This document shows positions 36,958 to 45,639 of a stretch of DNA of 64,000 nucleotides, in pieces. The translations under genes were made by a program, and so were the position numbers. This DNA is from Pasteurella sp030783905. GTDB lineage: Bacteria > Pseudomonadota > Gammaproteobacteria > Enterobacterales > Pasteurellaceae. Position 1 is the stretch's first letter. Every line of letters starts with the position of its first letter. The notes below the pieces were generated by a model, which saw nothing but the letters and a program-made list of their open reading frames with translations, did no database searches and had not been told where the DNA came from. The stretch is from contig CP182107.1 in the NCBI GenBank assembly GCA_051122655.1, positions 558,001 through 622,000 of the forward strand, read 5' to 3'.

Positions 36958-37842
36958 TTTGAGTATGGCTTGAAGAGCGGATTTTAGTTCAGGATAAGCA
37001 AAAACAAACCCTTGTGAAAGCAGTTTTTCAGGCATAATGTTTTGACTATCTAATAGCAGTTGCGCTCGCTCGCCAAGGATGAGACGGAGAATAAACTCGG
37101 GTACGTTGGCAAATGCAGGGCGTTTTAGAATACTCGCTAAAGTGTGGTTAAAGTGAGTCTGAGGTATAGGGTTGGGCGAAACCAAATTAAAGGCACCTTG
37201 GCACGGTTTATTGTCTAATAAAAATAAAATGCCCTTCACCATGTCATCAAGTGCAATCCAAGCCCAATATTGTTTACCTGAACCTAATTTTCCTCCCAAA
37301 CCTAAACGGTAGAGGGGAAGCATTTTGGCTAAGGCGCCGCCCATGTTACTCAGTACTATACCCGTACGCAATAAACAAACTCGCGTTTTCGCGCCTAGCG
37401 CTTCTGTTTCCCAGCGCTGGCACAGTTGGCTTGGAAAGGTATTTGTCGGTGGCGTATTCTCAGTGACGATTTGCGCGTCTTGATTACCATAATAACCACT
37501 GGCAGAACCCGAAATAAACGTATGGGGGGGAATACGACTGGCGTTGATAAGCTTTACTAGTTGTGCGGTTAAATTGATACGGCTTTCGACTAAACGTCGT
37601 TTTTGTTGAAGGGTCCAATGGTGCTCAAAAATAGGTTCACCCGCGAGATTAATGACCGCATCGAATGTATCAAGTGTCGTGTAGGGCGCGAGAGAAGAAA
37701 TCAGTGTAACCGAAGCCGGTAATTTCTGTTTTGCCCTGTGTGGATCTCGTACTAATGCCGTGATGGTATGCGCTTGTTTGATTAATTGTAATGTTAATTG
37801 AGCGCCAATGAGTCCTGTTGCACCAGTAATTAAAATATTCAC
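36955..37842 (-). CDS. TIGR01777-family NAD-dependent epimerase-like protein
   Basis: Short-chain dehydrogenase-like protein of 295 residues, homologous to H. influenzae HI1208 and E. coli YfcH. It has the Rossmann motif TGATGLIGAQL near residue 6, DAVINLAGEPIFEHHW, FISGSASGYYG, and the C-terminal DUF1731 region (ILGERAQLLLDSQNIMPEKL). Substrate is unknown. Lies 23 nt after argR on the same strand, as in Haemophilus. Confidence 0.92.
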   Translation of the reverse strand: MNILITGATGLIGAQLTLQLIKQAHTITALVRDPHRAKQKLPASVTLISSLAPYTTLDTFDAVINLAGEPIFEHHWTLQQKRRLVESRINLTAQLVKLINASRIPPHTFISGSASGYYGNQDAQIVTENTPPTNTFPSQLCQRWETEALGAKTRVCLLRTGIVLSNMGGALAKMLPLYRLGLGGKLGSGKQYWAWIALDDMVKGILFLLDNKPCQGAFNLVSPNPIPQTHFNHTLASILKRPAFANVPEFILRLILGERAQLLLDSQNIMPEKLLSQGFVFAYPELKSALQAILK

Positions 37843-37865
37843 CTCAAGCCCCCATTCTGATTATG

Positions 37866-38333
37866 TTATATACTGGTTTCAAATAAATTTCGAATACTTT
37901 TGATTAATTGTTCAATACTGGCATCCAAGGTTGGGGTGACAAAAATCGTATCATCGCCTGCGATGGTACCCAAAATGCCTTCCGCCTTACCAATGGAGTC
38001 GAGGAGTCGAGCAATTAATTGCGCCGCCCCAGGCGTAGTTCTGATCACCACCACAAAATGGTTGTGATCAATATCTAGCACTAAATTTTTCAGCGGGCTT
38101 TTGGTATTAGGAACACTGAGTTCATTTGGTAAGCAATAGACCATTTCCATGCGCGTATTTCGTGTTCTGACTGCGCCAAATTTGGTTAACATCCGCGAGA
38201 CTTTCGATTGGTTAATATGTGTAAAACCAAGGTCTTGTAATGCTTGTACAATCTCTCCTTGTGAGCCGAATCGCTCTTGCGCAAGTAGCTCTTTAAAGGC
38301 ATTGAGTAAGTTATCTTGTTTGTCGTCATTCAT
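37866..38333 (-). CDS. argR: arginine repressor ArgR
   Basis: Hexameric arginine-dependent repressor of arginine metabolism genes and cofactor of XerCD recombination. The 155-residue protein has an N-terminal winged helix (FGSQGEIVQALQDLGF, QSKVSRML) and a C-terminal hexamerisation/arginine domain with GTIAGDDTIFV. The ATG at 38333 (MNDDKQDNLLNAF) follows GAAAGGAAA; the upstream frame overlaps the operator. Divergent from mdh, as in Haemophilus and E. coli. Confidence 0.96.
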   Translation of the reverse strand: MNDDKQDNLLNAFKELLAQERFGSQGEIVQALQDLGFTHINQSKVSRMLTKFGAVRTRNTRMEMVYCLPNELSVPNTKSPLKNLVLDIDHNHFVVVIRTTPGAAQLIARLLDSIGKAEGILGTIAGDDTIFVTPTLDASIEQLIKSIRNLFETSI

Positions 38334-38366
38334 AGTTGGTTTCCTTTCACCCGATAATGCAATGAT

Positions 38367-38394
38367 CTTGCATAAATTTGCATAAATATGCAAA
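38367..38394. promoter_or_regulatory. tandem ARG boxes before argR
   Basis: TTTGCATAAATATGCAAA (38377-38394) is a perfect palindrome resembling the ARG box, and the adjoining CTTGCATAAATTTGCATA (38367-38384) is a second, overlapping copy. They lie 35-60 bases before the argR start and probably mediate autorepression. Confidence 0.65.
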
Positions 38395-38550
38395 TAAATT
38401 CCATCGTCTTGTTTTGTTTTTAAGCAAATATAAGGCTTTTTACATGAAAATTTGAGTTAGATCTCACTATTGCATTTCTCTATTTGAAATTAGTGGTCGT
38501 TCATTCTAAAATCATGAATATTTAGTTTATTAACCCATAAGGAGTAGCAA

Positions 38551-39486
38551 ATGAAAGTTGCAGTTCTAGGTGCCGCAGGTGGTATTGGTCAAGCATTAGC
38601 ATTATTATTAAAATTACAATTACCAGCCGGTTCAGAGTTATCATTATATGATATTGCCCCCGTGACACCAGGTGTTGCTGCGGATGTCAGCCATATTCCA
38701 ACTGCCGTGAAAGTACAAGGATTTGCAGGTGAAGATCCAACATCCGCATTACAAGGTGCTGATGTGGTATTAATTTCTGCAGGTGTTGCCCGTAAACCAG
38801 GTATGGATCGCTCAGATTTATTTAATATTAATGCAGGAATTGTGCGTAACTTAATTGAGAAAGTCGCGAAAGTTTGTCCAACGGCGTGTGTCGGTATTAT
38901 TACTAATCCAGTGAATACCACAGTAGCGATTGCGGCGGAAGTATTAAAAAAAGCAGGGGTTTATGATAAACGTAAATTATTTGGTGTGACCACATTAGAT
39001 ATTATTCGTTCTGAAACTTTTGTGTCAGAATTGAAAAATTTAGAACCTACGCGTACTACCGTGCCTGTCATTGGTGGGCATTCTGGTGTTACCATCCTTC
39101 CATTGCTTTCCCAAGTACAATATGCAGAATGGAAAGATGAGGAAATTGCACCGTTAACAAAACGTATTCAAAATGCCGGTACGGAAGTCGTCGAAGCAAA
39201 AGCCGGAGGGGGCTCAGCCACCTTATCCATGGCACAAGCCGCAGCCCGTTTTGCACTTTCACTTGTGAAAGGCTTAAGTGGTGAAAATGTGGTTGAATGC
39301 ACTTACGTTGAAGGTGATGGGCAATATGCACGTTTCTTTGCTCAGCCAGTTCGTTTAGGTAAAGAAGGGGTAGAAGAAATTCTCCCATTAGGGCCATTAA
39401 GTGCGTTTGAACAACAAGCATTAGATGCTATGTTAGATACATTACGTGCGGATATTGAATTAGGCGAGAAATTTGTCAATCAATAA
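38551..39486 (+). CDS. mdh: malate dehydrogenase
   Basis: NAD-dependent malate/oxaloacetate interconversion in the TCA cycle. The 311-residue protein has the Rossmann start MKVAVLGAAGGIGQALALLL, VLISAGVARKPGMDRSDL, the active-site motif VPVIGGHSGVTI, and high similarity to the enterobacterial enzyme throughout. AAGGAG lies just before the ATG. Transcribed divergently from argR. Confidence 0.97.
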   Translation: MKVAVLGAAGGIGQALALLLKLQLPAGSELSLYDIAPVTPGVAADVSHIPTAVKVQGFAGEDPTSALQGADVVLISAGVARKPGMDRSDLFNINAGIVRNLIEKVAKVCPTACVGIITNPVNTTVAIAAEVLKKAGVYDKRKLFGVTTLDIIRSETFVSELKNLEPTRTTVPVIGGHSGVTILPLLSQVQYAEWKDEEIAPLTKRIQNAGTEVVEAKAGGGSATLSMAQAAARFALSLVKGLSGENVVECTYVEGDGQYARFFAQPVRLGKEGVEEILPLGPLSAFEQQALDAMLDTLRADIELGEKFVNQ

Positions 39487-39515
39487 TCTTTGCATAGAAT
39501 AAAAGTTGTGTTAGG

Positions 39516-39547
39516 GAGTATCGAGAGTTATCGGTACTCTTTTTTTA
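39516..39547 (+). terminator. mdh terminator
   Basis: GAGTA-CGA / TCG-TACTC stem with one mismatched position and a TTTTTTT run. Confidence 0.8.
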
Positions 39548-39617
39548 TACGCTACGGGGTCAATGGTAAATTTTATCTTAAAAGCGTGAATTAGTTCACA
39601 TTATTGAAAATACCCAT

Positions 39618-39646
39618 TTGCTAACTAAGGTTTATTTTCGTATCCT
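39618..39646 (+). promoter_or_regulatory. possible promoter of an orphan small RNA
   Basis: TTGCTA (39618-39623) and TATCCT (39641-39646), each 4 of 6 to consensus, with a 17-base spacer. Transcription would begin about 39653. Confidence 0.35.
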
Positions 39647-39652
39647 GTTCCT

Positions 39653-39731
39653 AGCTAAAAATAAGTGCTATCAAAAATAGCCGACATATTTTGCTTTCCG
39701 AGTAGTGCCTTAGTTCAAGGCACTTTTTTTT
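39653..39731 (+). ncRNA. candidate small RNA
   Basis: About 79 nt between the mdh terminator and argS. It starts after a plausible promoter, has a 5' hairpin (GCTAT/ATAGC, 39667-39681), an unstructured AT-rich linker, and a perfect 8-bp terminator stem AGTGCCTT/AAGGCACT (39704-39724) with a T-run. No open frame of note. mdh has its own terminator 160 bases upstream and argS its own on the other strand, so this terminator needs another transcript. The 5' end is a guess. Confidence 0.45.
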
Positions 39732-39741
39732 GGATAAAAAA

Positions 39742-39762
39742 AGCTGATATTGCTATCAGCTT
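39742..39762 (-). terminator. argS terminator
   Basis: AAGCTGATA / TATCAGCTT stem; on the minus strand a T-run follows. Confidence 0.88.
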
Positions 39763-39780
39763 GTGTGATGGTTGTCATTA

Positions 39781-41511
39781 TTACATTTTCTCAACGGTCT
39801 TAATACCTAACAAATCTAACCCTTGTTTTAGTGTTTTTTCAGTGAGTAATGCCAATTTTAAACGACTACGTTTAATTTGTTCGTCTTCATTGTTCAGAAT
39901 TGGGCAGTGTTCATAGAATGAAGAAAAAATACCGGCTAATTCATATAAATAAGTACATAACACATGAGGGGTGCCTTCTTTACCGACAATCTGGATTGCT
40001 TCTTCAAATTGTAATAATTTAATTGCAAGCAACCGCTCTTTTTCATTGCTGATGACAATAGGACTGTCACTCAGATCCTGTTCATTTAGTTCACTACGAT
40101 TGAAGATAGAACGGATGCGTGTATAGGCATATTGCATATACGGTGCAGTATTACCTTCGAAACTGAGCATATTATCCCAGTCAAAGACATAATCTGTGGT
40201 ACGATTTTTGGAAAGATCCGCATATTTGACAGAACCAATCGCAACCGCTTCAATGACCGCTGCTTTTTCTTGTTCTGAAAGTGCGGTACTTTTTTCCTGA
40301 ATTAATTGGGTCGCACGTTCTACTGCTTCGTCTAATAAATCGGCCAGTTTTACCGTTCCCCCAGAGCGGGTTTTAAACGGTTTCCCATCTTTGCCCAACA
40401 TCATACCAAAGTTTTTATGCTCTAATTGGAAACTGTCAGGCACATAGCCTGCTTTACGGGTGATTAGCCAAGCTTGTTGCATATGTTGGCTTTGACGGGT
40501 ATCTGAAAACACTAAAGCACGATCTGCTTTCAAGGTTTCATAGCGGTATTTGGCGGCTGCAATATCTGTTGTGGTGTACAGAAAACCACCATCTTTTTTC
40601 TGTACAATCACCCCCATAGGTTCCCCTTCTTTGTTTTTAAATTCATCCAGATAAACCACTAATGCACCTTCGTCTTCAACCGCAAGACCTTGTTGTTTGA
40701 GATCCGCAACAATGCTTGGTAACATCGGATTATACAGACTTTCACCCATCACATCCTTTTCGCTTAAGGTGACGTTCAAACGATCATAATTTTGTTGATT
40801 TTGTTGCATGGTGATGTCAACCAATTTTTTCCACATGGTGCGGCAATATTCATCACCACTTTGTAGTTTCACAACATAATTACGTGCTTTTTCAGCAAAG
40901 AGAGAATCCGAATCATAATGTTCTTTGGCCGCGCGATAGAAGGCTTCTAAGTCACTTAGCTCCATTTCACTGGCATGTTCATTTTCGACTTTTTCTAAGT
41001 AAGCAATCAACATACCAAATTGGGTCCCCCAATCACCGACGTGATTGGCACGAATGACCTTATTACCTAAAAATTCCAGTGTTCGAACAACCGCATCACC
41101 GATAATGGTCGAACGTAAATGCCCCACATGCATTTCTTTGGCAACATTCGGTGAAGAGTAATCGGCGACAATGGTTTGTGTTTCAGTTGCCTTAATGCCG
41201 AGTTTGTTATCTTTGAGGGCAAGGCTAGCTTGTTCTGCCAACCAATTTTTATCTAGGAAAAGATTAATAAAACCAGGACCCGCAATCTCGATTTTTTCGA
41301 CAATACCAGTTAAATCCAATTGTTCGAGCACCTGTTGTGCGAATTCACGCGGATGACAGCCAAGTTTTTTCGCTGCCGCCATAATGCCATTAGCTTGATA
41401 ATCACCAAATTGTACTTTTGCGGATTGGCGAACTAGAGCATCAGATTGTGCATCTGCACCGCAAGCAATCATGGCTTGTTGAATTTTGGAAGATAAAATA
41501 GATTGAATATT
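39781..41511 (-). CDS. argS: arginine--tRNA ligase
   Basis: Charges tRNA-Arg. The 576-residue class I synthetase has the HIGH-type motif HVGH in SSPNVAKEMHVGHLRSTI and lacks a canonical KMSKS, as expected for bacterial ArgRS. A GTG start at 41511 (encoding the start of MNIQSILSSKI, like E. coli MNIQ) is preferred because TTAGG lies upstream; the ATG at 41532 has no ribosome site. One uptake signal inside. Monocistronic. Confidence 0.95.
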   Translation of the reverse strand, partial: NIQSILSSKIQQAMIACGADAQSDALVRQSAKVQFGDYQANGIMAAAKKLGCHPREFAQQVLEQLDLTGIVEKIEIAGPGFINLFLDKNWLAEQASLALKDNKLGIKATETQTIVADYSSPNVAKEMHVGHLRSTIIGDAVVRTLEFLGNKVIRANHVGDWGTQFGMLIAYLEKVENEHASEMELSDLEAFYRAAKEHYDSDSLFAEKARNYVVKLQSGDEYCRTMWKKLVDITMQQNQQNYDRLNVTLSEKDVMGESLYNPMLPSIVADLKQQGLAVEDEGALVVYLDEFKNKEGEPMGVIVQKKDGGFLYTTTDIAAAKYRYETLKADRALVFSDTRQSQHMQQAWLITRKAGYVPDSFQLEHKNFGMMLGKDGKPFKTRSGGTVKLADLLDEAVERATQLIQEKSTALSEQEKAAVIEAVAIGSVKYADLSKNRTTDYVFDWDNMLSFEGNTAPYMQYAYTRIRSIFNRSELNEQDLSDSPIVISNEKERLLAIKLLQFEEAIQIVGKEGTPHVLCTYLYELAGIFSSFYEHCPILNNEDEQIKRSRLKLALLTEKTLKQGLDLLGIKTVEKM

Positions 41512-41600
41512 CACTGTTTTATACCTAAGCATAACAATTAATAAAATAATCGGTTATGATACCGTTCTTTCCCTGTCCAGAAAAGATAAAGCGAGAAAAA

Positions 41601-42191
41601 ATGACAACTTTTAATCCTCCACACGATTTATGGAAACAAGATAGTGCAGATTTCATCCCATTTTATGCCTTTGAAAACAATATTCAGCAATTAGCAGAAA
41701 TCATGAACTTAGATCTTTCTCAATATGAAATCGATCATATTGCATTGCGTGTTAACACAGAACAAAGTGCAAAATATTGGCTGACACTCTTATTAAAATA
41801 CGGTACAATTTTATCCAATAATCTCGTTAATGGACGGATTATTTATCTGATAAAGCTAAATAATCCAGTACCGTTTTTGGGACAATCTATTGATGTCATT
41901 GAATTACCTTTTCCTAAAAATAAAGTTTACCCCATTGAAGGGTGGGAACATATTGAAGTCGTCATGCCATTTTTGCCACATGAAACAGTTGAGCAGTGGG
42001 TGGCACGTATTCATCATAGGTTTTCATGGGAACTATCGGATAATTTAAACGTCAAATTGAGTGAACCTCGAGTGGAAGGCGAACAACTACTTAATCCATC
42101 GATTGCAGTGAGTTTAATGGATAAAGCACGCAATCATACTTGTATTAAAGTTCACCCCTATCACATAAAAAAAGTTATTGGGACTGAGTAA
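41601..42191 (+). CDS. yecM: YecM family protein
   Basis: Protein of 196 residues of the YecM family, which has a vicinal-oxygen-chelate fold related to isomerases and metal-dependent oxygenases. Conserved pieces include YEIDHIALRVNT and EGWEHIEVVMPF. yecM also sits close to argS in E. coli. The ATG at 41601 (MTTFNPPHDLW) is preferred over the frame start at 41556. Enzymatic role unknown. The next lipoprotein gene starts one base after the stop. Confidence 0.88.
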   Translation: MTTFNPPHDLWKQDSADFIPFYAFENNIQQLAEIMNLDLSQYEIDHIALRVNTEQSAKYWLTLLLKYGTILSNNLVNGRIIYLIKLNNPVPFLGQSIDVIELPFPKNKVYPIEGWEHIEVVMPFLPHETVEQWVARIHHRFSWELSDNLNVKLSEPRVEGEQLLNPSIAVSLMDKARNHTCIKVHPYHIKKVIGTE

Positions 42192-42192
42192 A

Positions 42193-42498
42193 ATGAAAAA
42201 AGTAGCGGTATTAGCAGTGGTATTAAGTTTAGGATTAGTTGGTTGTAGTAAAAATTATAATGATCACTATCAGGGTAATGGTTATCGTGCAGAAATCTTG
42301 TTTAGTGAATACAATGGTGAGAATCTAACTCTCACTATTCGTAAAAATGATTGTGAAAATAAAGATGGTCCAGTTGAAACAATACAAATTGGCCATACAT
42401 ATGATTCAACTTTAGTTGTGGGTGCTTGTGTTCGAGTACTTGACAATAATGAAGGATTAAAGAATATTTCTACCTTTAATCCAAGATCACCTTTATAA
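42193..42498 (+). CDS. small lipoprotein resembling the Pcp/SlyB C-terminal part
   Basis: Lipoprotein of 101 residues with a signal peptide and lipobox LVGC (cysteine at about residue 19). Its C-terminal half (LTLTIRKNDCENKDG, then YDSTLVVGACVRVL) lines up with the C-terminal half of the next gene's product (LELVIKKDNGQEIVVV, YDQSLVPGARVRIV), but the glycine-zipper segment is missing. Signal peptides are also alike. This suggests a tandem duplication followed by loss, though other origins are possible. Starts one base after yecM. Confidence 0.75.
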   Translation: MKKVAVLAVVLSLGLVGCSKNYNDHYQGNGYRAEILFSEYNGENLTLTIRKNDCENKDGPVETIQIGHTYDSTLVVGACVRVLDNNEGLKNISTFNPRSPL

Positions 42499-42525
42499 TA
42501 ATTCTATTTTTAAAGTAGGAGTTCT

Positions 42526-42990
42526 ATGAAAAAAGTAACATTTGCCTTAGCTATTTTAATCAGTTTAGGCTTAGTAGGTTGCGCGAATACCGACATTTAC
42601 AGTGGTAATGTATACGAAGGTAATCAGGCAAAAGAAGTACGCTCAATTTCTTATGGTACGATTGTATCTAGTCGCCCAGTTAAAATTCAAGCTGAGAGCC
42701 AAGGTGTACTTGGTGGCTTTGGTGGCGGTGCACTAGGCGGTATCTTAGGTTCTGGTATCGGTGGCGGTACAGGACAATTGATTGGAACCGCAGTGGGTGC
42801 AATTGGGGGTGCTGTTGTGGGCAGTAAAATAGAAGAAAAAATGAACCAAGTCGAATCTTTAGAGCTGGTGATCAAAAAAGACAACGGACAAGAAATTGTT
42901 GTGGTACAAAAATATGATCAAAGCTTAGTACCTGGTGCGCGTGTGCGTATCGTAGGGGGTTCTAAAGTCAATGTGTCTGTGATTCAATAA
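42526..42990 (+). CDS. Pcp/SlyB-family outer-membrane lipoprotein
   Basis: Outer-membrane lipoprotein of 154 residues, like the PCP lipoprotein of Haemophilus and SlyB of enterics. It has a lipobox (LVGC), a glycine-zipper segment rich in GG pairs (about residues 64-105) and a C-terminal beta domain ending VPGARVRIVGG. AGGAG precedes the ATG. Thought to help outer-membrane integrity; the exact role is inference from the family. Follows a shorter relative by 27 nt. Confidence 0.92.
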   Translation: MKKVTFALAILISLGLVGCANTDIYSGNVYEGNQAKEVRSISYGTIVSSRPVKIQAESQGVLGGFGGGALGGILGSGIGGGTGQLIGTAVGAIGGAVVGSKIEEKMNQVESLELVIKKDNGQEIVVVQKYDQSLVPGARVRIVGGSKVNVSVIQ

Positions 42991-43006
42991 AAGATCTTTG
43001 ATTGAT

Positions 43007-43044
43007 AAAAAAGCCTTCGGTGATTTAACTGAAGGCTTTTTTAT
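43007..43044 (+). terminator. terminator after the Pcp-like gene
   Basis: GCCTTCGGT / ACTGAAGGC stem (one wobble) flanked by A- and T-runs. Confidence 0.9.
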
Positions 43045-43123
43045 TGCCAATTATTACCTTTTCTTACCAAACTACCTTCTTGGTCTGTGGCAAGCTGCCA
43101 GGATAAGAAAGAACATCAATAAA

Positions 43124-43144
43124 AGCACATGTTATAGATGTGCT
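43124..43144 (-). terminator. terminator of the Gfo/Idh/MocA gene
   Basis: AGCACAT / ATGTGCT stem; on the minus strand followed by TTTTATT. It overlaps the last codons of the gene it ends. Confidence 0.65.
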
Positions 43145-44181
43145 AAGTTGATTTTTTGCCCAAGCGTGGCGCTTTCATACACTTTTTCGATAAGCTTAAG
43201 TACGGTGATGGCTTGTTTTGCGGTAACGAGAAGGGCGGCATCTTCAGTGAGAACCGCATAAATATTGTCATAATAGGCGTGATAATTGCCGGGAATAGAT
43301 GCTATTTTTTTGCGTATCACAACACCGTCTATTTCGGTATGTAATATGCCCCAATCTTGTTCTGGTTCTTTATTCCAACCTGTTTCTGGTTTGTTACCTG
43401 CGAGAAGTAATTTCTCTTGATTATCTAACGTTGGTTTAATGTACGAGCCTAACTTGCCTTGTAAAATAATATGCGGTGCCGTTTCTCTGGCATATTTTGT
43501 GGATGACAACGTCACTTTTTTATCTGCATAATACAACGTGATGCGAAAACTGTCATCACTGCCACTTGCTGGATTTTGTTTTGTTACATCGGCATAAAGT
43601 GCCTTTGGCATGCCAAACAGATCAACCACCTCATCAAGCAGATGTACACCTAAATCATACACTAATCCTGTGCCGAATTCGCCCGTTTCTTTCCATGCTT
43701 TTTTGTTTTTATGCGGGCTGTAACGTTCGTAGCGAATTTCATATTCAACGATGTCACCTAAGGTATTTTCTGCAATCAGTTTCTTGACGGTAAGTGCACC
43801 GTTATCCCAACGACGGTTTTGGTACACTGATAATACAACGTCTTGCGCTTCCGCTAGTTTATCAAGTTCAATCGCTTGCTGAGAGGTGATGGCTAAGGGC
43901 TTTTCCACGACCACATGTTTTCCTACTAAGATAGCTTTTTGTGCCAACGCGTAGTGGGTTTGATTAGGGGTCGTGATGATGATTAAATCAATATCTTCGG
44001 TCAATAAGTCATTAAAATCATGAACGACTTCAACATAAGGATAACTCATTTTCGATTTTTCACTGCTACGCTCAAATACTTTTTTGATGTTGAAACGTGG
44101 GTCAAGATCTAAAAACGGGGCATGAAAGGTTTGAGCCGACATGCCAAAACCTGCGATACCGACATTAATCACATGAGACAT
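43132..44181 (-). CDS. Gfo/Idh/MocA-family oxidoreductase (YdgJ-like)
   Basis: NAD(P)-dependent sugar-type oxidoreductase of 349 residues. It has an N-terminal Rossmann domain (INVGIAGFGMSAQTFHAPF), the VVEKPLAIT motif with the catalytic lysine, and DLGVHLLDEV with the family histidine. Related to E. coli YdgJ. The start overlaps the norM stop by one base, so the two are coupled. Substrate not predictable. Confidence 0.9.
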   Translation of the reverse strand: MSHVINVGIAGFGMSAQTFHAPFLDLDPRFNIKKVFERSSEKSKMSYPYVEVVHDFNDLLTEDIDLIIITTPNQTHYALAQKAILVGKHVVVEKPLAITSQQAIELDKLAEAQDVVLSVYQNRRWDNGALTVKKLIAENTLGDIVEYEIRYERYSPHKNKKAWKETGEFGTGLVYDLGVHLLDEVVDLFGMPKALYADVTKQNPASGSDDSFRITLYYADKKVTLSSTKYARETAPHIILQGKLGSYIKPTLDNQEKLLLAGNKPETGWNKEPEQDWGILHTEIDGVVIRKKIASIPGNYHAYYDNIYAVLTEDAALLVTAKQAITVLKLIEKVYESATLGQKINLAHL

Positions 44182-45584
44182 TATTTTAGTTTCTCCAATT
44201 TAGCAAATAAAACGGTATTGGGTTGTGCTTGGATTTTGCGCATTCTAATCATCAACAGTGTCGCGGCAACCGTTAAGCTGACAACAAAGCCGATCCAAAA
44301 GCCTTCAGCGCCTAAGGCAGGCATCAACATATCGGTACGAGCTAAGGTATAGCCCATTGGCATACCGACCCCCCAATAGCAAAAGAGCGTGATATATAAA
44401 ATGGCTTTAGTGTCTTTGTAACCACGTAATGCGCCCCCTGCGACCACTTGAACCGTATCTGAGAATTGATAAAGGGCGGCAAGTAAAAGGAGCGTGCCTG
44501 CCATTGCAATCACATCTTGATCATTGACAAAAATTTCAGCAATTTCAACACGGAAGATAGCCGTTAATGTGGCGGTGATGATCGCAATCAACAAACCGAC
44601 GATGAGAGCAGAATAAGAAACTTGTTTTGCTTTATCTGCAGCACCTTCGCCTAAACATTGTCCCACCACAATCGTGGCTGCCATGCCTAATGACATAGGA
44701 AGCATAAACAAGAAGGAACTCGTATTGAGGGCAATTTGATGACTTGCCACAATGTCGGTACCGAGAGGGGATAATAACAATGCTGTTAGGGCAAAGAGTG
44801 CCACTTCACAAAATAAGGCAACCGCAATAGGGAAGCCTAAATTCAGCAGTTTTTTTAATGTTTTCACATTAGGTTTTTCAAAGATTTTTTCAAATACTTT
44901 AAGATCACGTTGATTGCGTGCATTTTTACAATAGAGAATCATCAAAATACACATAAACCAGTTCACAATGGCAGTTGCAATCCCACAACCAACCGCACCA
45001 AAGGCGGGGATACCTAACTTTCCGTAAATAAAAATATAGTTAAGTGGAATGTTTAATCCTAAGCCTAAAAAGGTGATGACCATAGCGGGTTTGGTTTTGG
45101 CAATACCATCATTTAAGCAACGAAAATTAATCATCAATAGATAAGCGGGTAAGCCCCAGATCATGGCGTGTAAATAGCCAATGGTGATCTCTTTAAGATG
45201 ATCTTCCACTTGCATATAGTCAAAAACGAGGTTGCTATAATAAATGAGAATACCCAAAGGAAGGCAACTAAATAAAATAATCCAAATACCTTGTCGTACT
45301 TGATGTGCAATTTGATCGCGTTTCCCTGAACCATTTAAATAAGAAATAGTGGGCGGGAGGGCTAATAATAGACCATGACCAAAAAGCACTAAGGGGAACC
45401 AAATGGATGCGCCCACTGAAATAGCCGCCATATCAGCAGAGCTGACGCGACCAGACATGATAGTATCCACTAAACCCATTGAGTTTTGAGCAATTTGTGC
45501 GAGTAAAATAGGAAGGGCAATTAGCAATAATTTTTTTGCTTCCACTTTATAAGTGCGATAAGCACTAAAATCTATAAATTTCAT
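44181..45584 (-). CDS. norM: MATE-family multidrug efflux protein NorM
   Basis: Sodium- or proton-coupled drug exporter in the inner membrane. The 467-residue protein has about twelve membrane segments, with family stretches ALPILLAQIAQNSMGLVDTIMSG and GMAATIVVGQCLGEG. Encoded divergently from ribE with a 55-bp gap, the same arrangement as mdtK/ribC in E. coli. Drug range is not visible from sequence. Confidence 0.94.
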   Translation of the reverse strand: MKFIDFSAYRTYKVEAKKLLLIALPILLAQIAQNSMGLVDTIMSGRVSSADMAAISVGASIWFPLVLFGHGLLLALPPTISYLNGSGKRDQIAHQVRQGIWIILFSCLPLGILIYYSNLVFDYMQVEDHLKEITIGYLHAMIWGLPAYLLMINFRCLNDGIAKTKPAMVITFLGLGLNIPLNYIFIYGKLGIPAFGAVGCGIATAIVNWFMCILMILYCKNARNQRDLKVFEKIFEKPNVKTLKKLLNLGFPIAVALFCEVALFALTALLLSPLGTDIVASHQIALNTSSFLFMLPMSLGMAATIVVGQCLGEGAADKAKQVSYSALIVGLLIAIITATLTAIFRVEIAEIFVNDQDVIAMAGTLLLLAALYQFSDTVQVVAGGALRGYKDTKAILYITLFCYWGVGMPMGYTLARTDMLMPALGAEGFWIGFVVSLTVAATLLMIRMRKIQAQPNTVLFAKLEKLK

Positions 45585-45639
45585 AAAAATTCCGAGTTTG
45601 TTATAATAATAGAATATTGGGTTTCAAAGAGAGATGACT

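Noticed and set aside
38455..38480. CRP-like half-sites upstream of mdh
   Set aside because: TTTGA and TCACT are present but spaced by 8 rather than 6 bases, so they do not form a CRP site.
45585..45639. FMN riboswitch before ribE
   Set aside because: The gap to norM is only 55 bp and contains no conserved riboswitch elements.
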